Assembly (NCBI GenBank): GCA_032358165.1
Contig: JAALGY010000061.1
Coordinates: 124,001-188,000, forward strand
Source of the DNA: Diplosphaera chodatii
Lineage: Eukaryota > Chlorophyta > Trebouxiophyceae > Prasiolales > Stichococcaceae
Direction of reading: 5' to 3'
DNA length: 64,000 nt
The notes beneath the pieces were generated by a model that was not told the origin of the DNA, did not search any database, and saw only the letters and a list, made by a program, of their open reading frames with translations. Shown here in pieces: positions 45,294 to 58,800 of this stretch. How positions within the stretch are numbered: position 1 is the stretch's first letter; each line of letters starts with the position of its first letter. The position numbers and the translations under genes were made by a program.

Positions 45294-48200
45294 ATGGCGA
45301 GGAAGGCGCACCTTGCTGTATTGGTGGTAGTGGCACTAGCATCTGCCGCTGGAGTGGTTGCACAGACAAACGGTGAGTTCCTGCGGCCGCTGGTGGATCA
45401 CGTAGCGTCTAGTTTGGGTCATTTACTGAGCGTCGCGTCCTAAAACATGTGGCGACTGCAGCGGCCGCCATGGAAGCGGCTGCAACAGCTCAGGTTGACT
45501 AACCCGGCAACATGTGTCTGAGGCCACGCGTCAACGCCACATCTAGTGCCATATGGAGGTCCTGCCTCGTCTTAGACTTGATGGGGACCCACGCGGGCTG
45601 CAGTCCAGTCGCTGCCTCAACTCACATGAAACTCTGCAGGCCAGGCTGGACGCCTGGCGCACAGGTTATTCGGTGGCAACATGTGCTTAACAGCCGCAGG
45701 GCAACCGATTGTTGTATTCCGCACCGTGTGAACCCGGTAGCTGTGCGGGGGGCCCGGGCTGCTGGCCCCCAGCCCGGTCGTGTCGTAGTCGGCATCCCGG
45801 GCACCCTGTCCTGCCTTTTCGCCAGCAGCACGCCCTCCAGGGCGCTGCTGTTCTGTATTCATCTACTGAGCTGAATCTTACTTCGTCGGGTGGACTTACC
45901 GCGCCCGCCGGACGTCTGCACGCTCAGGGGTGCACCATGCCAGACTGCGAAGGCAAATATCAGCGGAGCCATTGGTGGTTTGCCAGCAACCGCGCATCGG
46001 GAACGAATGTGTGCAGCCGTCTTGAACCTACTGTGCAAGCCCATACGGTGCACATCTGATGCACGGCGCCAGGGGCAGCCACACGCGCGCTTTGCCGGCG
46101 GCGGCCTCTGAGCAAACGCTGCTGCTGCTCCCCCCCTGCAGGTACCGCCCTCACCGGCAGCCTGTCGGACGTGCAGTGCCTGGCGTCGGCGGACAACCGG
46201 GACGCGGCGCTGGCGGTGGCGCAGAATTGCGGGGACCTCGCCTCCGGCGTGACCACCAGCGGCACCAGCATCAACATCGACTGCCCCGCCAACTGCGGCA
46301 GCGCCTTCAACTCGGTGAGCTGCACCCGGATCATCCTGTCCAAGACCGCCCTTGGTGCTGGTCTGCCTCCTGGCATCTCTGAGCTGGGGCGGCTTTAAAA
46401 CAACGGCATGATGAGCGGCGAGCGCATTTTGCCATGCGCCGCCGTCCCTGACTGGGAAGCAGAGGAGCGCACAGCAGCGAGTGCGAGCCGCATGCATGCA
46501 CAGCCTCATCAGCTGCTTTCAATGAGCGGGTGGCCGTGGCAGCCAGCGACACCCGCGCCGCAGTTTGACTGCAGCGTCAAACCCTGATGCCTGTGCAAGC
46601 CTACCCACACTGACGCCAGTCCCCTGTCGCTGCGCAGCTGACGTCGGGTTGCAAGAACGCCCTGGCCAGCAGCGCGGCGCTGGGCGCCACCTACCGCCTC
46701 ATCTTCAACTCCTGCGGCGTCACCTACTCGGGGTGAGCCCTCTGATAGCTGATGGAAACTCGCACAAAACTCCCGTGATCCTGCGACAGGAGTTTCCTAT
46801 CCTTTTCCTGCGACTACACTACCTCCGACAGCAGGCAGCAGGCAGCCCGCCTATGCTCGCTTGCGTGCGTTTGGTACCGGTCTTGCGCAGCGTGTGACAT
46901 CAAATGGCGCAGGGTCAGGGAAGCCGGCGGCACCGCCGCTTCATCGCAAACAGCTGGTGGAGCAGCCGCTGTTTTGGCACAGTCACTTGTTCATTCTCAG
47001 CCTGCGAGCTTCGCCTCTGCAGGAGCGGCAGCACCCCCACCGCCGGCACGGCGGCCAACGTGACCACGGCCCCCAGCGCCCCCACCGCCAACATCGCCGT
47101 CAACGGCTCAGGCGCGCAGCCGCATGTGGAGCGCATTCCGTCCGCCAATGATTCTGTTCGCCGACAGCACTGGGCCTGCGGCGCTGCTGTCTGGTCCCAC
47201 AGCCTGCCGCGCAGCAGTCAGCTCGCCAGCAGCTGCTGCCGCAGCTGCGCAATGGCCACCAGCCTACACATGCTGTTGGGGGCACCTCACTTGGTGTCCA
47301 GCCACAACTCACGCTACTGTCAAGTTTCACTTGTCGGTCGCTTCGGTGTACAGAGTTCACGTGCCTGGCGGACAACGACAACCTGGACGCTGGGGTGCGC
47401 TTTGCGCGGTTCTGCTCCGGGGGGGCCCTGCAGCCGCGCCCCGACGGCAACTCCGACGTCGGCTTCACCGTGACGTGCCCCGCCAACTGCTCCGCCGCGC
47501 TCAACGACGTGAGGCCAACCCCAAAACCCTGCCTCCAAGTGGCACCTCCACATGGCACCTTCATCACTTGACTCAAGGGCGGGGCTGCAGGCGCCTCTGC
47601 TGCAATGTGCCAGCTGGCTGCGGTCCAAGCATGGGGGATCTCAGCACCTCTGATGCACATGTCATTGTTCTCAGCGGCCACTGCACCACGTTGCGATGTG
47701 TTGCAGCACCAACTTGACTTGAGTGAGTACCAGCCGCACCTTTGCCGTTGAATATGCACCATCAGGTTCAAGCAACGCCCTGCTGTGTGCACAGGTGTCC
47801 AAGAGCTGCATCAACTCCATCGCCAACAGCAACAGCTTCGGCGGCATTTACCAGGAGATCTTCCGCGCCTGCAAAGTCAGCGTGAGGTAAGCTTTGACGC
47901 CCAACAGGGACTGCCTGGTTGTGATGCGTGCGGAAAGGCTGCAGCATTCAGACGTCCCACCGCCTGCAAGCAGCTGGAAGCAGACGTCATGCCATACACA
48001 CGTCTGCTCAGGCCACGACATGCCTCCGGCCTCGCAGCCAGTCCTAGACCGACACGTCATGCCCAGCGTCGGTGACGGGCTGCACGTAAACGGAGCTTGG
48101 CTGCTGCACCTGACCCCAAAATGCTTGACAACTGATGACATCCGACCGTCGTCCCCCCCTGCAGCAACTCCACGACGCCCACCGCGGCCCCGACGGCCGC

Positions 48201-48877
48201 CACCAAGGCCCCCACGGCGGCAGCCGCCACCAAGGCGCCAACCGCCGCCGCCGCCACCACAGCGCCCACCGCCGCCGCCACCGACGCCCCCACGGCTGCC
48301 GCGGCCGACACGCCCACCGCGGCCGACACGCCCACAGACGCACCCACCTCCGGTGCGGATGCAAGGGTCGTGAGGGTTGGCAGCTGCCGAGGCAGGCTCC
48401 CCTGCACAGTCCGCATGCCAGCCCAGCTGCAAGGGTCTCCCCGGCACATCCTGTGTGCAGACACAGCGGCCTGCGCTTGCATGCAGGCTCGACGGCAGCG
48501 GACACGCCCACAGACGCGCCCACCGCCGCCCCTACCGCCGCGCCCACGCAGTCGGCATCCCGCGCGGTGAGCACTCTGCAGGTCCTGAGGATGCACCGAC
48601 CCGGTTCACCTCAGTGCTTGCCTGCAGTCGGCCATGTGTGCTTTGAGCATGCCTCAGGGTTGTAGGATTCACCAGGTTTGCACCAGGCACACAGCGGTTT
48701 CTTGCGCGATTCCCTGAAGCCTTTGCATCGCCAGTCGTCATGGGTGGCGCTGTGTGCATGGACGTTTGATTTATGTGTGATGTGTAGTGCTTCTGCTGCT
48801 GTGTGCAGGCGGGCGGCCTGGCGACCTTCGGGGCAGCCGCTGCCGCCGCTGCTGCGCTGCTGACGCTGCTGGCGTGA
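45294..48877 (+). CDS. Secreted, probably GPI-anchored protein with two Cys modules
   Basis: Nine exons close in phase: 45294-45372, 46142-46314, 46638-46732, 47023-47111, 47354-47508, 47795-47886, 48165-48352, 48487-48566 and 48809-48877, giving 339 residues. A signal peptide (ARKAHLAVLVVVALASAAGV) precedes two related modules. Module 1: VQCLASADNRDAALAVAQNC ... DCPANCGSAFNS, SGCKNALASSAALGATYRLI, FNSCGV. Module 2: FTCLADNDNLDAGVRFARFC ... TCPANCSAALND, KSCINSIANSNSFGGIYQEI, FRACKV. A stalk follows with many APT, TPT and TAA repeats, the type heavily O-glycosylated in algal walls. The protein ends in a hydrophobic stretch (GGLATFGAAAAAAAALLTLL), like a GPI-attachment signal. One intron starts with GC (47112). 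I do not recognise the module family. A cell-wall or surface role is inferred. Confidence 0.88.
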
Positions 48878-50403
48878 GGGTACCCTCTGCCGGTAGCTGC
48901 TGAAATGGCGTGCCGGCTTTTGGGGCCGGCAGGCGGCTGGCTCTGCAATTTTGGGGTCTGCAAGCTGCAACTGGGACGGCCTGCGCCGCCGCTATTGTTG
49001 CCCCGGAGCACAAAGAGGATTGTGTCACCAACGTCACTGGCGTGATCAGTTGCATGGGGTTTCAGCAGCGACAAGCACTGCTAGAAGGGACTGCTCAGAA
49101 GACAGGGTGGGTGATTTGCACAAGTTCTGGGGTAGCGTGAACCTGCTGCGTACTCAGCAAGCCTGCAGTTTCTTCAAGGTGTCATCCCGTTTGGAGGCAG
49201 TCTGCGGTTGCTTGGTAGCGTGCATGCTATGCACCGGCTGCCGCAGCAGTGTTACATGCCATTCTTCTTCAGCACAGCAAACAGCGTTTTTGGCAGTGTG
49301 CAAACTATGCGCCTGGCTGGCTTAGCAGCCTGCGCATCTTCCACACTTGACGTGAACACATGGAGAGGAACACTCTCCTTTGCAACCGCGAACAGTCCCA
49401 AGTCCATAGGATTGCAGGCCTCATTGGAGACTCTCCAGCATGGACTCTGGCACTGACCCCAAGCATGAGGCCATTTGCACTCCAGCTACAACATTTTTGT
49501 ATATGCATGTTACCGCATGTTGGGCTTATTTGATGCCATATACCGTACCGTACGTTGTCGGCAGTGGTAGGGGTTCCGACGGGCATGGGTCATGATTTCT
49601 CGTCAACCAAAGACTTACAGCCTGCAGGGCCCGCCAGTGCATGGGCTGCGGATCCACGAACAAAACCAAAGAGGCTGGTGGGGAGGCGGCGCCCTGACAG
49701 CAGCTTTTGGCGCCACGTGGCGCCGGCCTCAATGGCGCCCACCGCGGAACTAACAAAAGGCGGCTGGTCGCAGGCAACTTGTCGTGAATGCCTGCCCAAG
49801 CTCACAGAGGAAACCATGCAATTTGTGCTGAAAGTGCCAATCAACCCTCGTACGTGCTGCCAAACCTTATATCATATGCAGGTGTCTCGGTTTCGTGTTC
49901 TGGGGCGCACATAGTTGCGGCCCCGGCATGCGTGGGAGCATGCATGCAAAACCAAAAAAGGGGTTCGTAGCGACTATACCGTGCCTTGCGCGCCTGCAAG
50001 GCGAAAGCAGGAGGGCGGCCTCCGAATCTGCGGCACGGCCTGCTGACCTGACGCCTGAGTCACCAAGGGATGGAGACTCGTTTGCCCGCCAGCCGCCGTG
50101 CCGCTGCCGCCGCCCACACAGGGTGTCGTGTCGTGGTATCCTGGGCTCTGCTGCAGCTGGTAACCATCGGGTCCCCGCTGGCGACATGCTGTTTCTGCCA
50201 CCAGCCACGAAACTTGGCCATATGATGCAGCTGGTCCTTTGGGTGGGTCAATTGGCGCTGAACTGCCGCTGATATTGCCGTATGAGTAGTGTTAGGTTGC
50301 CGTGTGATCCGTAGCGGTGGTGGTCACCCGCTGCCGCTGCTGTGGCGGCGCCAGAGGATCGCTTGGCAAACACGCGAGCAGGCGGGCTGCTGTCATGCTG
50401 CCC
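48878..50403. other. 1.5 kb convergent region without a recognised gene
   Basis: Lies between the stops of two convergent genes. A 119-codon plus frame (49555-49914) and minus frames opposite show no family or flanking splice logic. Mostly 3' UTR or spacer is likely. Confidence 0.4.
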
Positions 50404-53400
50404 TCAGTCGTGGAAGGGGGTGTCGCTCATGTCCGAGAAGGGGGATTCGGCGGGGGAGCTGCCGCGCAGGCCGGAGCGCCGGCTCCGGGTGGAGGGGGTC
50501 ATGCTGCCGCTGGCGGCGGTGGCGAGGCTGGACGACCGCTGCTCCTGCTGCAGCTGCTGCGGCGGCACCTGCAAGCGCCACGCGCAGTCTGAGCACCCAA
50601 GCAGCGGCGTGGCAACTCCTGCCGTCCAGCGCCCCAACCTTGCAAGCAATCAGTCCGCTGCGCATGGTGCCGATGCAAATGGGGATCGGCGGCCGGCCCG
50701 GACACGACGCACTCGCGTCTGCAACGACGTACTCGCTTCTGCAACGGCGCACACGGAAGCAGCGAGCTCCAGGCCAACCACACCAGCGCACGGCCAGGGT
50801 GGGCCATGTTTGTCAATCTGCTGTGGGAATGTGTCCAGTGTGTGACACTTACCTGGAAGCGCGGGGGCGGGGGCGCGGGGGGCGCCGGGGTGGGGATGCC
50901 GGTGGACACGACGTACCGCGGCTGGCCGCCCATGCTGAGGGCCGGCGTCGGCTGCGAGGCCGCCTTGGTCGTCAGCGGCTGCGGCCTGGAGCACAGTCCA
51001 GGGAAGTGGTCAGCCAGCATGCGAATGACACGGTAAGGTTCAGCCTCCTCTTGGTGTAAACTGCAACCCGCGCAGGCCTCATGTACGCCAAGGGGGGTCA
51101 ATTCCACGAAACGCCCTACCACGGTGTCAGCCAAACTGCACCGCTCGCAGACACAGGACATGGCTGACACGTGTGTTGTGGGTGCTCTACTTGGCACTCT
51201 GCTGAATGCGCTGCACGCAGTGGCGTCGCCTGAGACTGTGCAAAGGTGAAACAGCGGCAGCAGCCGGCTGTGCGCGGTGAAGGGTTCGCAGCGCGGGCGC
51301 ACCACTGCATCTGGACGTTGGGCATGGCGGGGGAGGGGGCGCTGGCGGAGCGATGGTGGCCCTGCGCTGCAGGGGGGGAGCGCGGCCGCTGCTGCCGGTG
51401 CCTGCTGCACAGGCGCCCGGGGTCAGCCCAAAGGTCACCGACACTGACCAGCTTCGGGAGCTGCGCACTGACAGGGCTGCGCTCGGAGCTCGTCTGGGTA
51501 TCCAGCAGCCCGAAAGTGCTGCCGAGGCAGGACACGTGCGATGCAGTGCACAAGCACAGTCTCAGCTGCAGTTCTTTGGCGTGTCATCACACCTGGTGGT
51601 CTGGCGGGGTGGGCTGCGCCCCAGGCGCGGGATGGCGGGCTGCTGCTGCTGCGCCGCCGGCGGCGGCGGCGGCATCATCATCATCGACCCCCAGCCGCCG
51701 CCGCCGCCGAAGGGTTTGAGGTCGTCATCCCGCGCCTGCTGCGGCTCGCTGCCGCGGGGGTTGGCCACCGCGAGCGCCGCCGGGGTGGCCAGCGGGAAGG
51801 AGCCCTGCTCCAGGGGGGCCCTGGCGTCGTAGGGTTTGGCGTCGTGGGCGGCGGCGGGGGCCTCCGGCGCGCGGGGCGGCAGCTGGAAGGTGCTGCCCAG
51901 GCGCGTGGAGGACTGCTCCGAGGCGCCGCTGCCGGCGCTGCTGCCCACCGCGCTGCTGCGGCCGCCGCTGAGCCGCGCCAGCGCCTGCGCATAGTTGACC
52001 TTGGCCTGAGCTGACTGCAGTTCAATGTGATGCAACTGTGACTCAAGAAAAGAAGAAATGATGGTTTCAGATTGCGCCAGAACATGTCCTGGGCAGCAGT
52101 TGCAGCTGCATTCCATGATGCGCTCATGCATTGCTGCTATAATGCTGCCTAACTGCTGACAAATCGGCACCCCAAATAGCCTGGAGGGCCCCACTGTGAG
52201 GCGAACGACTGCCCTGCCAACTACTGCGGTACCCTGCGGGTGTGCCGCCCAGAGCTGGCGGCGGCGGCCCGCGACGGCCCACGGCTCACCGGCGAGGCGG
52301 CGCCCGAGCGCGGCGCCGCAGCCTTGGGGTCCCGCGGCGCGGCGCCCGCCCCCAGAGTCCCCAGCTGCGCGCGCGCCGCGTCCAGCGCCCGGGTGGCGGC
52401 GTCGCGCTGCGCCTCGGCGGTCTTCACTGCTTCCTGCAGCCGCGCGTTTTCAGAGCCCAGCGCCAGCACCTGCGGCGCGGAGACACGTCTCAGTGGGAGC
52501 AAGATGCGTCAGGCAAACAGGTCGCCAGCCCTGCGCGCAGCAGGCTGTGAGTGCCGCTCTGTGCACAGGTCACTTCTCTTGTACAGATTCCTCTCCTCAT
52601 ACAGATTCCTGACTGAGCTGGCAACTGTGGCTGGGAGAGCATTAGGTGTGGCTGGGAGGGCCTTAGGTAAGGACAAGGTTTGTGATCGGTACTGCTTGAC
52701 GTTTTGCTGTTGACCAGGCCAGTCTTGCAACCGCACCTGGGCCTGCGCCTCTTCCAGCTGGGTGCGCTGGCGGTTGCGGGCGCGCTTGGCCGACTCCCGG
52801 TTCAGCGTGCGCCTGCAGGGGGACAAAAGGGGATGCTGGTTACTCTGTCACAGCCTATATACGGCATGTCGCTACCAGTGGTCATGCACCGCTGAACGGT
52901 GCCTCGGCAGGGGGCATTGTTGACGTTGCTGTAATGCTGCCACATTGAGGCACGGCTGCTTCGCCCCTCAGTGACCGGTACTACAGCAGCGGGAGCACAG
53001 CGCCCCCCTTGGCTGCAACGACAGGGTAGGCCCCGCACCTGCGCATGCGGCGGCGCTCGTCGGCGTCGGCGCCGCGGGGGGACTCGCTGCTGGTGGGGCC
53101 GCCGCCGCTGCCGCCGCCGCCGTCCAGCGCGCCGCCGCTGGCGCGCGCGAAGCTGCCGTACTGCTGCTGCTGCTGCGCCTGCCAGGAGGCGGCGCCGTCG
53201 GCGGCGTCCCAGGAGGCGCGGCGGCCCTGGTACGTGGTGATCACCACCGGCATCTGGCGCCGGGGGAGGCCGCCCTCGGGCGCAAAGTCCGCAGCGGACG
53301 CCGCTGGCAGCGTCTCCGGCGGGCCGGCGCTGAAGTGGGACGGGATCCATTGACTGCAGGCGATCAAGGAGATGCTTGGTTAGTGATGGGGACGCTCCGG

Positions 53401-54153
53401 CGCCAGCTCAGGCCGCTCGGGGATGTCTCGAGTGTCTCCCCCCAAACAGCTGTAGCGCAATGACAAAGCACGGGGTGCAGATCACGCATGCAGGGCGAAC
53501 ATGTGGCGGGATGCAGGCAAAAGGGCACCTCGACACCCGGCTGTCATTCAAAAGTGCGACACGCTGCAAAGATACTTGGCGTTGGGCGCGGTCTTGTGAT
53601 AGTGCGCACACGATGAGTCAACACCTGTCGGCGAAAAGATTGGAGTTGTCGCCGCCGCCGTGGTTCAGCGGCCAGGACTGTGCCGCCAGACTCGTTGCCG
53701 GCGTAGCGGGGTCCTCGACACCCGCGGCGCTCTGCGACTGCAGAAAGTTTCACTGACGTCCCGATCTGTTAGCCGCTGCTGGCGTCACGAGTCTGACGCA
53801 CAGTGCCGTACGCTCCAACGGCTGCATCGGCCCCCTTACAGGCGCAACACACGCCCGCGCATGCACATGAGGGAAGCCAGGACATGCAGCCGCAATATTA
53901 CACTGGGCAGGTGCTGCAAAAGTTGACACCTAGACGGGTGCACCTCAAATGTTGGGGGGTGATGACTACACACCGAAAAGTTGGCCAAACTCGCAGCCGG
54001 CCGCACGCAGCTGAGCTGTTTCACCTCGATCTGCATGAAGTCGGACGTTTGCGCGTCGCTGCCGCCCAGGCCGAAGTCGGCCAGCTCCCGCAACTCCTCC
54101 GAGAGACCCCGTCTCAGGCTGGCCGAGAACGCCCGGTCCAGCGAGTCTCCCAT
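50404..54153 (-). CDS. bZIP transcription factor 1
   Basis: Recognised exons: 54153-54025 (MGDSLDRAFSASLRRGLSEE...), 53353-53039, 52812-52737, 52469-52233, 52014-51593, a poorly resolved one within 51520-51250, 50978-50853 and 50568-50404. The basic region RRTLNRESAKRARNRQRTQL has the N-x7-R/K contact pattern (NRESAKRAR). The zipper continues as LEEAQAQVLALGSENARLQE with further heptads. It acts in the nucleus as a dimer on DNA; targets are unknown. Flanks are Gly-, Ala- and Pro-rich, with a Met/Pro tract (GSMMMMPPPPP) and an acidic end (SPFSDMSDTPFHD). The first and second exons do not join in phase, so an exon between 53354 and 54024 is missing from the model. The exon near 51.4 kb is also uncertain. 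Confidence 0.85.
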
Positions 54154-55852
54154 GGCTGAATGCTGCTTGATAATCTGCCGCACAGGGCTCAGATGGCAGG
54201 CGAACCCCATGGCAGGTGCATGCTACGCGCCGGGCTGCGGATCGCGAACTGTTGCGAAGTTTGAGTGTTTTGCAAGTTCGCCGGACGGCCAAAACCTCCT
54301 ACGCAGAACCTCCTATACACACGTGGATGTCAAAGGTGACAAAGCAGGCCCAAAACAGGTGTAGCAGCGGCGGCAAACATGGCTGGTTTGCTGCCCCCGT
54401 CGGGCAGATACGCGCCAGCCGGCCCTCTCGAGAGACCTCGGGCGAAAGATATGCGAGCTTCGCGACAGCTGCATCGGCCCCTTGCCGCGTAGGAAGCTGG
54501 AAGCACATGCGGATTGTTGCAGATTCAGTCACCTGAGAGCCGGGCTTACGAGCGCGCTCTCGATGCGCGATGCGCCGTTATTACAGCTGGTAGCTACAGG
54601 TAGCCTTGCCCAAGGCGCGAGCGGTTTTCGGAGCAATGTGCTCGCGTCCGAGTGCGAGTACCACCGGACGGCCGACGGCGCATCAGGGCAAATCAGAAAT
54701 CTTGAGGCTGAATGAACCTCCCTCGCTTCTGCTGCTTGCGAGTGTGCTCTGCTCCGCCTGACAGTCCGACCTTGCCAGTCGCCTCGCCCGGATCGGCGCC
54801 GGCCTGCCCGCCGGAAGATCCTTGGAACGGCGGGAACGGCGGGGGGGGAACCAAGAGCCTCCTAGTCCCGTCAGACCCACAGCTCAGGCCTGAGCAGCTC
54901 AGCACGCTGACCGCAAGTCTGATCCTGAGCTGCGTGCCTCATAAGCAAGATCAGACTGAGACTACATGCATGTATATCTTCTGACAGCCGGGCAAACAGG
55001 GATGCAGTTGTGCAGATACAGACACACGGTTATTAGCTGGCTGCGATAATGTCCATGGCAGCAGGCGGCGGCCTACAGTGGGCAAGTGAGAAAGCACCGA
55101 CATCGCAAAGGGGTGAAGCGGATGGCAGGAGTGCTATTGTTGCTGTTACACAGCATCATGAGCTTCAAGAGCAGGAAGGAGAATGAATCTGCGCCCGTGC
55201 ACTGCGCAAGGAATGTGAAGCAAAGCACCCCCAAATGGAAACGTCTTGTGGCCTAGCAGCAGTCGCATGGCAAGCATCGCCAGCTGCCCTGCTGCACAAG
55301 CCATGCATCGTGCTGCACGGCCGCAGCTGCCAGCCGTCGACCGGCAGTGCAGCCCCGCATGGGGATCAAGAATGTGCGCAACCCATCACCCCCGGGCCCA
55401 AACCCAGCACCCCAGCAGAGGCGCTGCACAGCCCTCACCAACCAAACCAAGAGCTGCGGCGCTGCGACGTGAAAGTCGCTCGCCCAGCTGTAGTTTCAAC
55501 CCCAAAGCCTAACGAAGCATGTCAACAGAAGCATCTGCTGCGGGTCTCCGGCTGCATCCGGCTGCATCACCGCCAGCGTCTAAATGAAGAGAGTTCCTTG
55601 TGGCTGCCTTGCCAGCTGCTGCATGGTTGATGTGATGATGTGACGGCGGCGGCGGTTTGGGTTGAACTCAAAAGCTTGTAGAGACCGCCACAGCCGCCGT
55701 CACACCATAGTGAATACTTGAGTGCCCAGGGGTGGGAATTCCCCGCCTTGAGTGGATGTCTTTGGCCAAATACTGGGGTCTTGGTGCCGCTGCGACTGCT
55801 GTCCGGCGGGTAAGCTGGGCGCCTAATCAACGCCTTATAGTGTTGACGCCCC
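54154..55852. other. 1.7 kb spacer between bZIP1 and bZIP2
   Basis: Contains the bZIP1 promoter and bZIP2 3' UTR. Frames on both strands (for example 54216-54536 +, 55235-55630 +) lack recognisable domains. Confidence 0.4.
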
Positions 55853-58800
55853 TCAGTCGGCGAAGGGCATGTAGGAGAACGCCGCAAAGGGGGAGGGGAC
55901 CGGGCCGCTGCTGGCGGCCCCACCGCTTGCCGCCGCCGCCGGCGCGAGGGCCGCGCCCGCCGGCTGCGCCGGCGGCGGCATCAGAGCCGCCGCCGTCGCC
56001 GCCCCTGCGCCGCCAGTGCTTGGCTTTGCGATTGCCGCCGCGACCGCCGGTGCTCGTGTGTGCTGCTGCGGGGCCTGCAGTCCCATGGCGGGCGCCCGCT
56101 GCAGCTGCGCCGCAACCCGGGCGTGCGCCGCCGCGGCCGCCGGCGTCGCCCCCTGCCGCCGGCGCTGCCGCAGGCGGGCGCTGCGGGGCGCCGGCTCGGC
56201 CCTGGGCGCCGGCGCCGCCCCGGGGCGGCCGGCCGCGCCCGCCCCGGGGTGGCCGGCGGGGCCCGCCGCGGGGTGGGCCGCCGCCCGGGGCGCGGGCGGC
56301 GCCCAGCCCGACGACACGATGCAGCAGTGCGGCGCGCGGCGCACCAGCAGCGCCGGCGGCGGCTGCGCCATGCCCGTCGTCAGCGGGCCGCAGCCCAGCG
56401 GCGGGGCGTGCCTGTGGACAGAAGTGGAGACGGGTCAGCAACCTGCCGCTTGATCAAGGTGTGGCGCTAGCCACAGTTGGTCTCACGGACAGCGTCTGCT
56501 GCACAATAAGCTGACGGATCACACAGCAAGCGGGTCTGCAGCACAGCAGCTGCTCTCTGCAGGGTCCTCGGCAGTGGGACGATGGGTCCACGGCGTCAGT
56601 CCCGCAGAGCAGTGCGGCCAGCAAAGCAATGTGCTCACCGCGGCCCGGCGTAGGCGAGCGAGGTGCTGAAGCCGCTGCCCAGGCCGCCGGGCACGCCGCT
56701 CGCAATCGCGGCGCCCATGCCGAGCTGCATGCCCGCGGAGGCAGCGGGCCACACGGCGGCGGGGGCGCCGCCGGCGTTGCCGATCGAGGCGCCGCTGCTG
56801 CCTGCGCAGCCGCCGCTTGGGAGCGCCACCTGCGGCAGAACACAGCACAGGCATCAGCACTCGAGCACGAAGCCGAAGCGGCTAACAAGTCACAGGTGTG
56901 CAGAAAGCGCACGGCTCCAGCAGGGCTGCTGACCCCGGCTCACTGCCACTGGTTGACACACAAGCGCTGGGGCAGATGTCCTGCAGGGGCCATCACGAGC
57001 CTAGCACATGCACAGCAATATCAATGATACACGATATCCGTGTCTAGTATGCCATCCTGTCACCTGCAGCGCATTGTTCTGCAGCTCAGCGCGGGCGGCG
57101 TGCTCGGCGGCCAGCTGGCCCTGCAGCGCCGCCAGCTGCGCCGCCGTCGCGTCGCGCGCGGCCTCGGCGGCGGTGATGCGCGCCACCAGGCGCTGCGTGT
57201 CGCCCACCATGCTCGCCAGCTGCGTCGTTGTGAAAGGAGTGTCATGACTTTGAGAACTTGCAGAACTTGAAACATAGATTCCGCCGGCGCCAATCTCTGC
57301 TGCCATGTGACAGGGCAACACCTGCTGCGGTGGCACTGCACCGATGCTGCAGGGCAGCTCTGGGGGCACCTTGCTCTGCATGGCGTCGAACTCCAGGCGG
57401 CGGCGCTGCCGCACGCGCTGCGCCGACTCCCGGTTCGCCAGCCGCCTCTTGAGGCGCTCGCGGTCTTGGCCCTGCAGCGAGGGCCCGTCCGAGCCGCTGG
57501 TCGGCTGCGTGGGGGTGCTGAAGCCCTGGCCGTCGGACAGGGAGCCCTGCTCCGAGCCGCTCGCGCTGCCGCTGCCATGGCCGCTGCCGCCCGGGCTGCC
57601 GGTGGTATTGCCACCGCTCGGGACGCCCATGTCGTGGTCGCCGCCGCTGCCGCTGCTGCCGCCGGCGTTGGAGCCCTTGTCGCAGAGGCCGAGGACGCCC
57701 TGGGCGTTGCTCGCTGCCGCCGGCGGCGGCGAACCGGAGCTGCCGACGATCGCGCCGGCCGCGGCGCAGGCGGTGGCGAGGGCGGCGACGATCGTGTCGC
57801 GGGTGGCGGCGGACGCCTGGCTGGCGCTGCGCAGGCTGTCGGTGGCGGCCGGCGCCGCGGGCCTGCAGCGGCAGCGAGCACAGCTGTCAGCAGCATGCAT
57901 CTGGGGGAACGGATGTACCGCACATTGCCGTGGGATGCCGACATCAGGTGGACAGCTCGGCCATCAGGAGAGCAACCGCTGCAGGGTTCAACAACTCAGG
58001 CATGCTGATCACCCGTGGCAGGCATCAGGCAGGGCGTTGTTGCCGCCAGTGGCGCCGCTGCCAAGTTGGTGCGCTGCATGGTCAGACACAGGTGCAAGCG
58101 CCTGCTGCGTGCGGGCAGCCGCGGCAGCGTGTGCCTCTTGCGCCTGTGTGAGCTCGTTGGGATTGATGTCCGGCCTGCGATCAGCAAGACCACTTGAGGT
58201 CAGCAGCCGGTCATGTAAACGGCCATCGCCAGGCGTTGGGACTGCAGTTGGAGGGGCCACAACGTACTGTGCGCTGCGGATCCGCCAGTTGGCAGGCAGA
58301 GGCCTTAGTAATGCTGGACAGTGGGCAGGTGGCATGAGACGCAGGCAAATCACCCTGCGGGCGCTGCGGTGTCCTGGGATGGCGCCGAGACACCGGGAGC
58401 CGCGGGCCGTTCGCCGCCAAGTCCGCCGCCGCTTCCACTCGCCTGCCCCAGCGCTGGGACTTTGACGAAAGTTGTGCTACCGCAGGCCAGAGGTTCAGCT
58501 GCTGGCGCCAGATCGGCCTGCGGGACGCGAAAAAACACACTCAGGGTCTGACGAGGCACTCGCTACGGAACGGTGCACATCGCACCGGGTGAACACCGCT
58601 CCAGTCGGGATGGGCACTAACAGCTGGTGCTTCGCAAGACTGCGAGACGCCTGCAGCAATGACCGCCACAAACGCTCCCGCGAGCAAGGTTACTCATGAG
58701 GGTTGGCGCAAGCAGAGTATGAGGCCCACACGCCACTGGGGTAGTATGGCCTCGACGGAAGCAAGGCATGAGATGCAAATTGACTACGATGCCTGTAGGC

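Noticed and set aside
57344..58465. 373-codon plus-strand frame
   Set aside because: Antisense to the bZIP2 exons with the basic region; compositional shadow only.
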